From contig JAJFGP010000144.1 of assembly GCA_021776055.1 (NCBI GenBank), positions 1 through 64,000 of the forward strand: a stretch of DNA of 64,000 nucleotides, written 5' to 3'. Positions 50,929 through 58,961 of this stretch are shown in pieces (the stretch's first letter is position 1; every line of letters begins with the position of its first letter). The notes under the pieces are model-generated. The model did no database searches, was not told where the DNA came from, and saw nothing but the letters and a program-made list of their open reading frames with translations. A program made the translations under genes and the position numbers. The stretch is from Kiloniellaceae bacterium (GTDB taxonomy: Bacteria; Pseudomonadota; Alphaproteobacteria; Kiloniellales; J153).

Positions 50929-52368
50929 TCAACCGCTGCTCGAACCTTGCCGAAAATAGTCTTCACCCGCGGGCCGGTAGCCGGCTGCCTGGAATAGGGC
51001 GAGCGACGCGGCATTCTCCGGCTTTACGTAGGCGATGATATCGCCGCCCGGCACCAAGTCGCGGGCTAGTCCAAGAGCAGCCTGCGCGACGCCCGTACGC
51101 CGTTCTTCGGGGGCGGTGACGATGGAAACTTCGCGGCTCTCCAAGACGCGATCCAGCCGCACAAACCCACATGGCTGTTCGCCATGTTCGACCATGGTGA
51201 ACAGGCAATCGTCGTCCTCAAGCTTGGCCTCAAGCCACGCGACATGTTCGTCCCAGGCGGGCGGTTCTGGGTTGCGGGCGTACCGTCGCGTCTCCGGGTT
51301 GCGTTGCCAGGAAAACAGAATTTCTGCATCGCTGGCTTCGGTAGCCCTCAGTCTCACCGGCGCACCGTCCCGTGCCACACGAGGCGGCACCACCGCTGCC
51401 GCCGCCCGGAAAGCGCCGCGTCCGTCGCAGAGCTCGGCTGCTCGCCGGCTCATGGCGCTCAAGGCGTGCTCGTCCTGCGCGATGGTTGAGATAGCCTCGG
51501 CGAGTACATCTACACTTAGCATCTCCACCGAACCCACATATCGAGCGGCGCCGTCGCGTTCGAGCGCGGCGGCGTTGTCACGCTGATTTTCGGCGACCGT
51601 GACAACCAGAGATGGCAGGCCGATCACGCAGCGCTCCCAGGTGCTACCCCCTGCGGCCCCGATGGCAAGGTCGGCGGCGATCATTCGCTCGGCCATGGCC
51701 GCGCCATCCAGGTCAACGTGAACGGTGATATATCCAGCGGGATGCGTTCCTGCCATTTCCTTCAGGCGGGTGAGGTTGGATGCCGCAGCGCCGAGCACCA
51801 CATCGATTCGCGCTTGCGGCAACGCGTGCATCACAGCGGCCACAGCGAGCGAGGCGAGATCGTGAGGATCGGTCTGGCCTGGCGCGATGAGCACCCGGTC
51901 AACCGAAAGCCGGGTTCGGGCACGCCGCCGCGCAAGTCGGAACTCCGGACGTAGGAGGGCATGATTCGGGCCGAGAAGGAGACGACAGCCATCTGGAACC
52001 TTGCCGGCATATTCGTCGACTGTCCGGCCCGGCGTGGGGTCGAGCAGCACATCACAATCATGGTGCCTGTCCGCCAGGTCGTCCATTGCCATCAAGACAA
52101 GCGCCTTGCCGCGAAGCGCGCGCTCGGCCTCGGCATCTCTCGCGTAGTCGTCGACGACGACGAGCGTCGCGCCAAAGTCATCACTATTAGTCAGGAATTC
52201 TTCTTCCAGGAATGGCACCGTCGCAGGCGCCTGAGGGTTGACCTGGAACCCCGGCCGCCAGCCGAGCACGGCGAGCTGACGGGCGAGCGCATGACAACGC
52301 ACGACATGACCGCCACCAATCTCCGGTGAGGCCTGACAGACGAACAAGACGCATGGCTCACCGCTCAT
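50929..52368 (-). CDS. PseG-PseH fusion: UDP-sugar hydrolase plus N-acetyltransferase
   Basis: A 479-residue bifunctional protein from ATG at 52368. The N-terminal 330 residues are PseG-like (GGGHVVRCHALARQLAVLGW, VVVDDYARDAEAERAL, LLGPNHALLRPEF, AIGAAGGSTWERCVIGLPSL), the hydrolase that removes UDP. The C-terminal 150 residues are a GNAT acetyltransferase (VRLRATEASDAEILFSWQRN, RRTGVAQAALGLARDLV), equivalent to PseH, which acetylates N4. Fusion of these two consecutive steps is known in some bacteria but should speed intermediate transfer. ATGA overlap with the Pse methylase. Confidence 0.9.
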   Translation of the reverse strand: MSGEPCVLFVCQASPEIGGGHVVRCHALARQLAVLGWRPGFQVNPQAPATVPFLEEEFLTNSDDFGATLVVVDDYARDAEAERALRGKALVLMAMDDLADRHHDCDVLLDPTPGRTVDEYAGKVPDGCRLLLGPNHALLRPEFRLARRRARTRLSVDRVLIAPGQTDPHDLASLAVAAVMHALPQARIDVVLGAAASNLTRLKEMAGTHPAGYITVHVDLDGAAMAERMIAADLAIGAAGGSTWERCVIGLPSLVVTVAENQRDNAAALERDGAARYVGSVEMLSVDVLAEAISTIAQDEHALSAMSRRAAELCDGRGAFRAAAAVVPPRVARDGAPVRLRATEASDAEILFSWQRNPETRRYARNPEPPAWDEHVAWLEAKLEDDDCLFTMVEHGEQPCGFVRLDRVLESREVSIVTAPEERRTGVAQAALGLARDLVPGGDIIAYVKPENAASLALFQAAGYRPAGEDYFRQGSSSG

Positions 52369-53006
52369 GAGTTCTTTCGGAAGACCCACCAAGTGAGGTT
52401 GTCGAGCCCCGTCGCGCGCTTCCAAAAAAAGCCGTAATCGACCAACGATAAAGTGGGGAAGCTGTTCATCCAGAGCTCGCCGAAGTCGCGTTTGAACAGA
52501 AGGCCGTCCTGATTGCGATACCGAACCTCTTCCGGCGTATCTGAGAAATACTCAATGCAGGCGATGTACTTGTTCGAGACGCGATAAATTTCCGTGCAGG
52601 CCGCGCCCAAATCTGCCGGCGAGATGTGAATCAACACCCCGCTCGTAAACACCATGTCAGCGGCACCATCGGGCAAATCAATCGACTGGGCGACGCCATC
52701 GTAGATATCATCCGCCGCCAGCACATCATCGGCAATGAGGCGCTTTCGCGCTGACTCATTGGGTTCAATCGCCATCAAACGAGCGTCCGTGAGATCGCCC
52801 AGCGCACGCAGATTGAGGCCAATATTAGCACCGACCTCAAATATGCTGGTCGGTGGATCGCCGCTCAGAGGGGCGAGGATTTCGCGCCACATGCCGCGCC
52901 GTGTTTCCATGATCTCCGGCACCGGCGCATTCCGTTCGACGTAGGCATCGCCGAAGTCACCCTGCCATGCATCGAGTTGTTGTGACGGGATATCTTTCTT
53001 ACCCAT
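52365..53006 (-). CDS. Pseudaminic acid biosynthesis-associated methyltransferase
   Basis: A 213-residue SAM methyltransferase from ATG at 53006. DAWQGDFGDAYVERNAP, IFEVGANIGLNLRALGDL (motif I) and VFTSGVLIHISPADLGAACT match the pseudaminic-acid-associated methylase family (TIGR03587). It likely methylates pseudaminate or a precursor in an O- or N-linked form; the exact position is unknown. The gene overlaps the cytidylyltransferase gene by 8 bp. Confidence 0.88.
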   Translation of the reverse strand: MGKKDIPSQQLDAWQGDFGDAYVERNAPVPEIMETRRGMWREILAPLSGDPPTSIFEVGANIGLNLRALGDLTDARLMAIEPNESARKRLIADDVLAADDIYDGVAQSIDLPDGAADMVFTSGVLIHISPADLGAACTEIYRVSNKYIACIEYFSDTPEEVRYRNQDGLLFKRDFGELWMNSFPTLSLVDYGFFWKRATGLDNLTWWVFRKNS

Positions 53007-53757
53007 GAGCTTGGCCGTGCAATTGAGAGGCTGTACAGCCGCGCGCGCGATCGATGTGCGCCGCATTCATAGCCGTGATCTCGGGATGTCGTTCGAGTAC
53101 CGCTAAAACGTCGCCGTACCCAGGAAGCTCGCCCGGTAGATGAGCGGACAACGCCGTGAGAAATTCGAAATCCTCGGGGTAGTCCAACGTCCAGCGCATG
53201 CCCTCGACACCGTGACCAGGTCCGGCGAAATTAGCGTGCCGGATATCGTCTCGCGTGCGCAGCCAAGGGGTTACGTGTTCTCGCTCGTGGGAAGTCCGCG
53301 CTTCCCGCGAGGCACGATTGAGGGCCCCGATGGTAAACGCCTCGCAGTCCAGGCCATGGGGCCAGCTCGGCGGCATGTTGTTGCAGGCGTAGTCGGCGTC
53401 TTCCTTTGTCCGCAACGCGAGAACCTTCGAGCAAATCTCTGGATCGATCAACGGGCAGTCGCTGGTCACCCGCATGACAACCTTGGCACGGACAACCTCG
53501 GCCGCTTGGCGATAGCGATCAAGCACATCACGTTCCGAGCCACGGACGACGACGGTCCCACAGCGCTCTGCTTCCTCGGCCACCGGATCGGAATCGCCGG
53601 TATCAGGGATCGCGCAGCACACGACATCTGCGTTGCTTATGGCGTTGCACCGCTCCAAAACGTGCGACAGTACGGTGCGACCGGCCAAGTTCAGAAGGAC
53701 CTTGCCGGGCAACCGGGTCGATCCCATGCGGGCCTGCACGATGACCGCCGTTGTCAT
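52999..53757 (-). CDS. SpsF/PseF-type cytidylyltransferase
   Basis: A 252-residue GT-A nucleotidyltransferase with VIVQARMGSTRLPGKVLLNL, VMRVTSDCPLIDPEICSKVL, and YACNNMPPSWPHGLDCEAFT. This SpsF-like type replaces the NeuA-like PseF in several pseudaminate clusters, and its place between pseC and the Pse methylase supports activation of pseudaminate as the CMP-sugar. A different donor cannot be fully excluded. ATGA overlap with pseC. Confidence 0.85.
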   Translation of the reverse strand: MTTAVIVQARMGSTRLPGKVLLNLAGRTVLSHVLERCNAISNADVVCCAIPDTGDSDPVAEEAERCGTVVVRGSERDVLDRYRQAAEVVRAKVVMRVTSDCPLIDPEICSKVLALRTKEDADYACNNMPPSWPHGLDCEAFTIGALNRASREARTSHEREHVTPWLRTRDDIRHANFAGPGHGVEGMRWTLDYPEDFEFLTALSAHLPGELPGYGDVLAVLERHPEITAMNAAHIDRARGCTASQLHGQAHG

Positions 53758-54974
53758 CGCGCCCCCTTGATCGCACGGCCAAGGCTCTCCACCACCCGAT
53801 CAACATCGTCGTCCGCCATGGCCGGAAACAGCGGCAGAGACAGGCAACGGGCGTAGTATTTGTCGGCGCCGGGCAACAAAATCTCGCCGTAACGCTGCTT
53901 GTAATATGGCTGATGGTGAACCGGGATGTAATGTACCTGGGTTCCGATGCCGCGTTCGCGCAAATCACTCATCAATGCCGCTCGATCCATACCGGCAGCT
54001 TTGAAATCGATCAGGACCACGTACAAATGCCAGCCGCTTTCACTATCGACCATGCGCGGGATCGGCCGCACCACCGGCGCGAGCGGCGCCAAGGCTTTAT
54101 CGTAGAGCGCGGCGAGTTCGCGACGGCGGGCGAGGAAGCGATCGAGTTTGCCGAGTTGGCTGAGGCCCAGAGCACAATTGATATCGCTGGCCCGGTAATT
54201 GAAGCCCGGCTCGCCCATCTCGTAATACCAGGGGTTAACCGTTCCGCGATCGTCGAAGCCGAGCGCCTTGTTCTCAAGCCGCACCGGATCGCGCTCCATA
54301 CCGTGATTCCTAAACCGCTTTAAGCGCTCATAGAGGTCTTGGTGGTTCGTCGTCACCACGCCCCCTTCGCCCATTGCCACAAGCTTCACCGGATGGAGCG
54401 AAAACACGGCCATGTCGCTATGCCGACAGGCGCCAACCGGGACATCGCGATCGTCACCAAAGCGCGCCACCGCGCCGATCGCGTGGCAGGCGTCCTCGAT
54501 CACCGCAAGCCCGTGGTCGCGGGCAACCTCGGCGACCATGGCCATATCAACCGATTGGCCGTTCATATGGACAGGAACGACAGCCTTCGCCTTACCGCCG
54601 GCCCGCGTGAGGGCGGCTGCCAGGCTGGGCTCATCGAGCAGACCGGTGTCGGCGTCAACGTCGGCGAACGCCACCTCCGCACCGACATACCGCACCGCAT
54701 TGGCGGTGGCGAGAAAGGTCATGCTGGGGACGATGACGACATCGCCTTCACCGAGGCCGCGCGCAAGCATGGCGAGATGCAGCCCGGCCGTACCGCTTGA
54801 GCAAGCCACGGCGAAGCGTGCGCCGGCGCGTGCCGCAAAGGCCTCTTCGAACGCGGCAACCTTAGGACCGGTGGTCAGCCAGTCGCCGCGCAGCACTTCG
54901 GCGACCGCGGTGATGTCTTCATCATCGATACACTGTCGGCCGTAAGGCAGAACCGGCACGGTGGCGGCGTTCAA
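53754..54974 (-). CDS. pseC: UDP-4-amino-4,6-dideoxy-N-acetyl-beta-L-altrosamine transaminase
   Basis: A 406-residue PLP enzyme from TTG at 54974, in a TTGA overlap with pseB; the start is inferred from this coupling and from the N-terminus NAATVPVLPYGRQCIDDEDI. VACSSGTAGLHLAMLARGLG, VVPVHMNGQSVDMA, IEDACHAIGA and FSLHPVKLVAMGEGGVV (Lys197 is the Schiff-base lysine) match the DegT/DnrJ/EryC1 family, PseC branch. It aminates the 4-keto sugar made by PseB. Confidence 0.93.
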   Translation of the reverse strand: MNAATVPVLPYGRQCIDDEDITAVAEVLRGDWLTTGPKVAAFEEAFAARAGARFAVACSSGTAGLHLAMLARGLGEGDVVIVPSMTFLATANAVRYVGAEVAFADVDADTGLLDEPSLAAALTRAGGKAKAVVPVHMNGQSVDMAMVAEVARDHGLAVIEDACHAIGAVARFGDDRDVPVGACRHSDMAVFSLHPVKLVAMGEGGVVTTNHQDLYERLKRFRNHGMERDPVRLENKALGFDDRGTVNPWYYEMGEPGFNYRASDINCALGLSQLGKLDRFLARRRELAALYDKALAPLAPVVRPIPRMVDSESGWHLYVVLIDFKAAGMDRAALMSDLRERGIGTQVHYIPVHHQPYYKQRYGEILLPGADKYYARCLSLPLFPAMADDDVDRVVESLGRAIKGAR

Positions 54975-56008
54975 TTCTCGACCTCGCGCATCATGGCCTC
55001 CATACCTTCGGCATCGAGCCATTCGTCGTTGGTGTCGCTGGCATACTGAAAGTCTTCCGCCACCGGCGCCGCGCCGTTGGCCGTGTAGTTTCCGCCGTCC
55101 CAGAAGGCGTGCGCAGGTTCGATCACATAGCGATCTTCGAGGGCAAGCGTGTTGCGCGCGTCGTCAATGGTGATCATCACCTCGTGGAGTTTTTCACCGG
55201 GACGAATGCCGATCACTTCGGTCGGTAGGCCGGGGCCAATCGCTTGGGCTATATCGGTGATGTGCGTTGACGGGATCTTGGGTACGAAGATTTCGCCGCC
55301 TTGCATCATGGCGAGTGACGAGAGCACAAAATTGACGCCCTGGGGAAGCCCGATCCAAAAACGTGTCATGCGAAGATCGGTGATCGGCAGGCTCTTAGCG
55401 CCTTCGGCAACCATCTCTCGAAACAGCGGTACCACACTGCCGCGCGAACCGAACACGTTGCCATAGCGCACCACCGAGAAGCGCGGCCCGCCGCGGCCGC
55501 TCAGATTGTTCGCGGCAACGAAGATCTTGTCGGAGGCTAGCTTGCTTGCGCCGTAGAGATTGATCGGGCTCGCCGCCTTGTCGGTCGACAGGGCGACCAC
55601 CTTATCGATATTGCAGCGAATCGCTGCCTTGACCACGTTCTCGGCGCCCATAACGTTGGTGTGGATGCATTCGAACGGGTTGTACTCAGCGGTCGGGACA
55701 TGCTTGAGCGCGGCGGCATGCACCACGTAGTCGACATCGCGCATAGCAAGTTCGAGTCGGTCCATATCACGCACATCGCCGATGAAATAACGCATGCATG
55801 GGTGCGCCTTGATGCTGAACTGGCGCTCCATCTCATATTGCTTCTGCTCGTCACGCGAGAATACGATGAGGCGCCGCGGCGCGTAGCGCGCCAGCACTGC
55901 CTTGACTAGCGCGCGGCCGAATGAGCCGGTGCCGCCGGTGATCAACAAATCCTTGCCATCGAGGTCGACGGTGGGTGAATCGAAGGGGCGCAGGGGGGCT
56001 GGCATCAT
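54971..56008 (-). CDS. pseB: UDP-N-acetylglucosamine 4,6-dehydratase (inverting)
   Basis: A 345-residue extended SDR from ATG at 56008 (an adjacent ATG at 56005 is possible). LLITGGTGSFGRALVKAVLA, SRDEQKQYEMERQF, AALKHVPTAEYNPFECIHTN and STDKAASPINLYGASK (Asp143, Lys144, Tyr152, Lys156) are diagnostic for the FlaA1/PseB family, which removes water and inverts C5 of UDP-GlcNAc. First gene of the pseudaminate operon; its leader carries an ops-like element. Confidence 0.95.
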   Translation of the reverse strand: MMPAPLRPFDSPTVDLDGKDLLITGGTGSFGRALVKAVLARYAPRRLIVFSRDEQKQYEMERQFSIKAHPCMRYFIGDVRDMDRLELAMRDVDYVVHAAALKHVPTAEYNPFECIHTNVMGAENVVKAAIRCNIDKVVALSTDKAASPINLYGASKLASDKIFVAANNLSGRGGPRFSVVRYGNVFGSRGSVVPLFREMVAEGAKSLPITDLRMTRFWIGLPQGVNFVLSSLAMMQGGEIFVPKIPSTHITDIAQAIGPGLPTEVIGIRPGEKLHEVMITIDDARNTLALEDRYVIEPAHAFWDGGNYTANGAAPVAEDFQYASDTNDEWLDAEGMEAMMREVEN

Positions 56009-56063
56009 CTCAGTTAGTCCGCGCACCGATATCCGGCGAATACATCTTGTTCAGTGGTTTCTC

Positions 56064-56074
56064 CACGCTACCGC
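56064..56074 (-). promoter_or_regulatory. ops/JUMPstart-like element in the pseB leader
   Basis: The minus strand reads GCGGTAGCGTG here, 11 nt identical to the core of the enterobacterial ops element (GGCGGTAGCGTG), where RfaH is loaded onto RNA polymerase. It is in the transcribed orientation, 55 bp before the pseB ATG. The plus gene at 58961-59458 encodes an RfaH/NusG-type antiterminator. A chance match in so short a region is unlikely. Confidence 0.6.
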
Positions 56075-56100
56075 AGTCCGGGTGAAAACACCCAGACCGC
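56074..56100 (-). promoter_or_regulatory. Stem-loop in the pseB leader next to the ops-like element
   Basis: The minus strand contains GGTCTGGGTG, a TTTT loop and CACCCGGACT: a ten-pair stem with G-U wobbles. It lies directly upstream of the ops-like core in the transcript. It could pause polymerase where the antiterminator is recruited. It lacks a downstream U-tract, so it is not called as a terminator. Confidence 0.4.
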
Positions 56101-56180
56101 TAAATGTATCTGACCACGTCGCCGCCGCGTCTAGTTTCAGGCGGCCTCGACGGCGTGTATGGGAGCGACATACCGGCGTT

Positions 56181-56810
56181 TTATGCGTCGGCCTTGCCCG
56201 GCCTTCTCGTCAAGCGCAGCACTTTGGGAGCCAGGATGCGGTCATCGGGCAAATATTTGCGCAACGCCTCATAGGTCGCCTGGGGGGTTTTGATGTCGGT
56301 GAGCAGCACGGCGTCGAAATCCCGCGCGCGCTCTAGGGTCGTGGCCACCGGTAATCCGGCCGCTCTCGCTCCGTTATAGCCCTGCTCGATTACCAAGGTC
56401 AGTTCGACCGGCTGCTCAATGGCCGCCAGAGTGGCTATTTCGGCTAGATCTCCGGCGCCGGCCAAGGCCAGTCGCCGCCAGCCCCGGGTATGACTGTAAG
56501 CGAGGCAGTCGGCGCATTGGGCGCGGGCATTGCGGAAGAAGCCGAGGGACGAAGTGAGATATTCGCCGACCAGCCGGCTCTTCTCGGAGAAACCCGCCGG
56601 CGTCAGGAAATAGGCGTAGCGCTTGGCCGGAACCGCTTGTGCCTTGACCCAGCCCTTGCGGACGCAGCGCTTGAAATAAGCGTTGGCCAGCCCCACAGCG
56701 ATGCCGAGACGCAACGCCAGCGAACGCTGGGTCACCGATTGGTCGCCCTCGATTGAACTGAGAAGCCGCAAGCAGAATTCGCTCTCTAGCGCCTCTTTCG
56801 AAACCCGCAT
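56181..56810 (-). CDS. Winged-helix regulator with Rossmann-like C-terminal domain (paralog 1)
   Basis: A 209-residue protein from ATG at 56810, chosen because it aligns with the start of its paralog; ATGs at 56834 and 56843 are possible. The N-terminal wHTH reads DQSVTQRSLALRLGIAVGLA with a wing YAYFLTPAGFSEKSRLVGEY. The C-terminal half has LALAGAGDLAEIATLAA and later PQATYEALRKYLPDDRILAP, a Rossmann-like fold. The same architecture and motifs (GRGELTEIAVLAALGEG, PQATYEQI) occur in the plus-strand gene at 58317. It probably controls this locus, perhaps sensing a nucleotide or sugar through the C-terminal domain. Confidence 0.82.
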   Translation of the reverse strand: MRVSKEALESEFCLRLLSSIEGDQSVTQRSLALRLGIAVGLANAYFKRCVRKGWVKAQAVPAKRYAYFLTPAGFSEKSRLVGEYLTSSLGFFRNARAQCADCLAYSHTRGWRRLALAGAGDLAEIATLAAIEQPVELTLVIEQGYNGARAAGLPVATTLERARDFDAVLLTDIKTPQATYEALRKYLPDDRILAPKVLRLTRRPGKADA

Positions 56811-56835
56811 TGCCGATGGCGAGCCTTCCATCATG

Positions 56836-56905
56836 CAGCCCATGGATTGACATTCATGGCGTGAACATTACAGCGTTCATGCCATGAATGTCAATCCATG
56901 GGCTG
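56836..56905. repeat. Near-perfect 31-bp inverted repeat with operator-like palindromes
   Basis: The arms 56836-56866 and 56875-56905 match at 30 of 31 positions, with an 8-bp spacer (ATTACAGC). Within them lie TTCATGGCGTGAA (56853-56865) and TTCATGCCATGAA (56876-56888), both TTCAT-N3-(A/G)TGAA palindromes. On the minus strand a perfect TTGACA (56889-56894) and TAATGT (56865-56870) are separated by 18 bp, a plausible promoter for the regulator that the palindromes overlap. Likely an autoregulatory operator. Confidence 0.75.
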
Positions 56906-57086
56906 GGTGTAGCTGGACAAAGATCGCCGGGCACTCCCGGCAGAACTCATCGATCACGGTGAGGATCCGGAATGCATTCCCGTCATGGGTGAGATCGGCA
57001 ACTAAATCGTAGCTCCAGGCATGCCCGTGATGTTGTGGACGGAGTCGCATGCACGGCCCGTCGTTCAGCCAGCTTTGCGAGAAACC
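56877..57086 (-). pseudogene. IS3-family transposase (OrfB/rve domain) fragment
   Basis: Minus-frame translation without a start codon reads WLNDGPCMRLRPQHHGHAWS and then YDLVADLTHDGNAFRILTVI, DEFCRECPAI. This is part of the IS3-family integrase core (the DDE catalytic-domain region with YDFV and TLIDEYTREC homologs). It is truncated at both ends; its last codons run into the right arm of the inverted repeat. A remnant of an old insertion between the two regulators. Confidence 0.7.
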
Positions 57087-57091
57087 GCAGG

Positions 57092-57982
57092 TTAGGTGGA
57101 GGCTGATTCGGAGCCTTTCGTTAGAGACGTCAAGACGCCGTTCTCGTCGACGTATCCCAGGCGGGTGAGTTCCTTGCCGCAGGCCTGTTTCAGATTTTCC
57201 ACCTGCTCCGCGCTCAGCACACCCTGCCAGACCCCGATCCGCCCCTCGCGAAAGAACGGCACTTTTCCATGAGGATCGCCTTCCGCGAACCCGTGCGCTT
57301 TTTCTTGGCCGGCAAGGGTGTCGAAATCGGTTGCTTGAATCGAGTCGGCCAGCCGGGCCTCATCGATCCGCGCGTTCAAGAACGTCAGAACCTGAGCGAA
57401 GGTAGCCATTGGCGAGCGCACCATGTCCTCGTAGCGAAGAACGAGCGGGGACAATCCGGCAGCATCGATCCAGCTCGCCTGAAAGCGCTGCCAGCTTGTG
57501 GGAAATTGATCGACATAGGTCTCGTCGGCCGGCACATAGTAGGTATCGGTCGCCAGGGCCTGAACAGCGCGCTCGATGGGCATTCCGGTGTGATGCCCGA
57601 AAGAGACCGCAACATCGAAGGGATTCCGGACGACGAGTATCGCCCCGGCAGTGGCGTCCGGGGTGATGAGCGGGACGCCCGCGACGTGAATACAGGCATT
57701 GTGGGTCTTGACGAAGGTGACACCCTGGGCATTTTGTTGTGCTACCTGCCGGTGCACTAAAGGCCGGACTTGCGCCATGGATTGCTGCGATTGGTCGTCC
57801 TGATCCATGCCCGCCCGCCGGTATCGGTCGACACCGCTATCCCCGATCCCGAACGAAATGGCTTGGTTTAATTCGAGTGGTCGGCCAAGCGGACGGTTCG
57901 CAGCAAAGTAGTTGGCCAGAAACAGCCGCAACCAGGTGTTGCCGGACTTCGGATAGGACGCCAGCCAAACAATTCCGCTCAT
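57092..57982 (-). CDS. Sulfotransferase domain protein
   Basis: A 296-residue protein from ATG at 57982. IVWLASYPKSGNTWLRLFLA at residues 4-23 is the 5'-phosphosulfate-binding loop, VVRNPFDVAVS is the 3'-phosphate region, and LRYEDMV and LGYVDENG follow. It transfers sulfate from PAPS to a sugar hydroxyl, probably on the glycan, in the cytoplasm. Its upstream region is shared with the plus-strand regulator. Confidence 0.86.
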   Translation of the reverse strand: MSGIVWLASYPKSGNTWLRLFLANYFAANRPLGRPLELNQAISFGIGDSGVDRYRRAGMDQDDQSQQSMAQVRPLVHRQVAQQNAQGVTFVKTHNACIHVAGVPLITPDATAGAILVVRNPFDVAVSFGHHTGMPIERAVQALATDTYYVPADETYVDQFPTSWQRFQASWIDAAGLSPLVLRYEDMVRSPMATFAQVLTFLNARIDEARLADSIQATDFDTLAGQEKAHGFAEGDPHGKVPFFREGRIGVWQGVLSAEQVENLKQACGKELTRLGYVDENGVLTSLTKGSESAST

Positions 57983-58229
57983 CTGAGACGACGGCCCTCT
58001 CAATACCCGGCACGTTGCGATCCAGCCTGTGTGGCGCTCCTGGGTCTTTCTACATACCCCGGGCAGGGGAGGGCTAGCCCGATTTTGGCGGCCAGTCCGC
58101 CCGCGGTGGGCGATATGACGACTTGCCAGGGCCTGGAAGGCGCCGGGTCCGCAGGGCGAAGAGTCATCCATGGCGATGTAATTCATTGATATTTAATAGA
58201 AAAATTGCTCATGCTGACAGAATCAATCA

Positions 58230-58303
58230 TTCACATCGTGAATTTCATGCATTGACGATCATCGCCGCAAATGGTATTCATATCATGAATTTCACAACTT
58301 GAA
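58230..58303. promoter_or_regulatory. Tandem operator-like palindromes upstream of winged-helix paralog 2
   Basis: Four 13-bp sites with two pairs, each pair 14 bp apart: TTCACATCGTGAA (58230-58242) with TTCATGCATTGAC (58244-58256), and TTCATATCATGAA (58277-58289) with TTCACAACTTGAA (58291-58303). The consensus TTCA(C/T)-N3-(A/G)TGAA equals the palindromes in the inverted repeat upstream of the paralogous regulator. Sites overlap the -35 and -10 of the putative promoter, suggesting repression or autoregulation. Confidence 0.7.
58252..58280 (+). promoter_or_regulatory. Putative sigma70-type promoter for the 58.3-kb regulator operon
   Basis: TTGACG (58252-58257) and TATTCA (58275-58280) with a 17-bp spacer. 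The -10 match is weak (3 of 6), but the spacing and the AT-rich setting are favourable, and the operator palindromes overlap both boxes. In the rest of the 57983-58316 gap I see GC-rich sequence from the sulfotransferase side and no other feature. Confidence 0.45.
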
Positions 58304-58316
58304 TGAACCAGAATCC

Positions 58317-58961
58317 ATGACCGGAAAGCCGAAAGAGCACGCGGAACTGGACTTTTTGGCCGCTATCGAGTGCGGCGAAGTCGTCACGCAGATGACACTG
58401 CGGCAACGGATCGGTGTGTCCGTCGGGATGGTCAATGCCCTGGTAAAGAGGGCGGTTGGCAAAGGCTATGCAAAAGTGGGTCAGGCGCCGTATAAGCGCT
58501 TTGCCTACTACCTTACGCCGCAGGGGTTTGCTGAGAAGAGCCGGCTGGTCACGGAATATCTGGAAACGTCGCTCGATTTCTTTCGTACCGCTCGTAACGA
58601 ATACGCCGAGACCTTTGTTCGGGCCAAACGCATTGGACTAAAAAGGATTGTCCTGGCGGGCCGCGGTGAGCTTACAGAGATTGCCGTGCTGGCCGCGTTG
58701 GGCGAAGGCGTCTCGATTTATGCCATCCTAGATCCCGAGGCGAACGGGGCCGAGCAGCATGGTGTCAAGGTCATCAGAGACCTGTCTGAGGCGGCGGCGA
58801 TCGATGCCGTGATCATCACCGAGAGCAGATCGCCGCAGGCTACCTACGAGCAGATATGCGCGGCTTTTGACGCCTCGAGAGTATTCGCCCCGCCGTTGCT
58901 CCGCATCACGCCGAACCGGCGAGAACTGCTTGCGCGCGCCCGGCAGGAGGGGAAATCCTGA
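58317..58961 (+). CDS. Winged-helix regulator with Rossmann-like C-terminal domain (paralog 2)
   Basis: A 214-residue protein from ATG at 58317 (a TTG at 58299 lies inside the operator region). wHTH: TQMTLRQRIGVSVGMVNALV, then a wing with KRFAYYLTPQGFAEKSRLVT. The C-terminal domain has IVLAGRGELTEIAVLAALGE and PQATYEQICAAFDASRVFAP. It is a paralog of 56181-56810. The stop overlaps the ATG of the antiterminator gene (TGATG), so the regulator and antiterminator are made together, a pairing common in polysaccharide loci. Confidence 0.85.
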   Translation: MTGKPKEHAELDFLAAIECGEVVTQMTLRQRIGVSVGMVNALVKRAVGKGYAKVGQAPYKRFAYYLTPQGFAEKSRLVTEYLETSLDFFRTARNEYAETFVRAKRIGLKRIVLAGRGELTEIAVLAALGEGVSIYAILDPEANGAEQHGVKVIRDLSEAAAIDAVIITESRSPQATYEQICAAFDASRVFAPPLLRITPNRRELLARARQEGKS

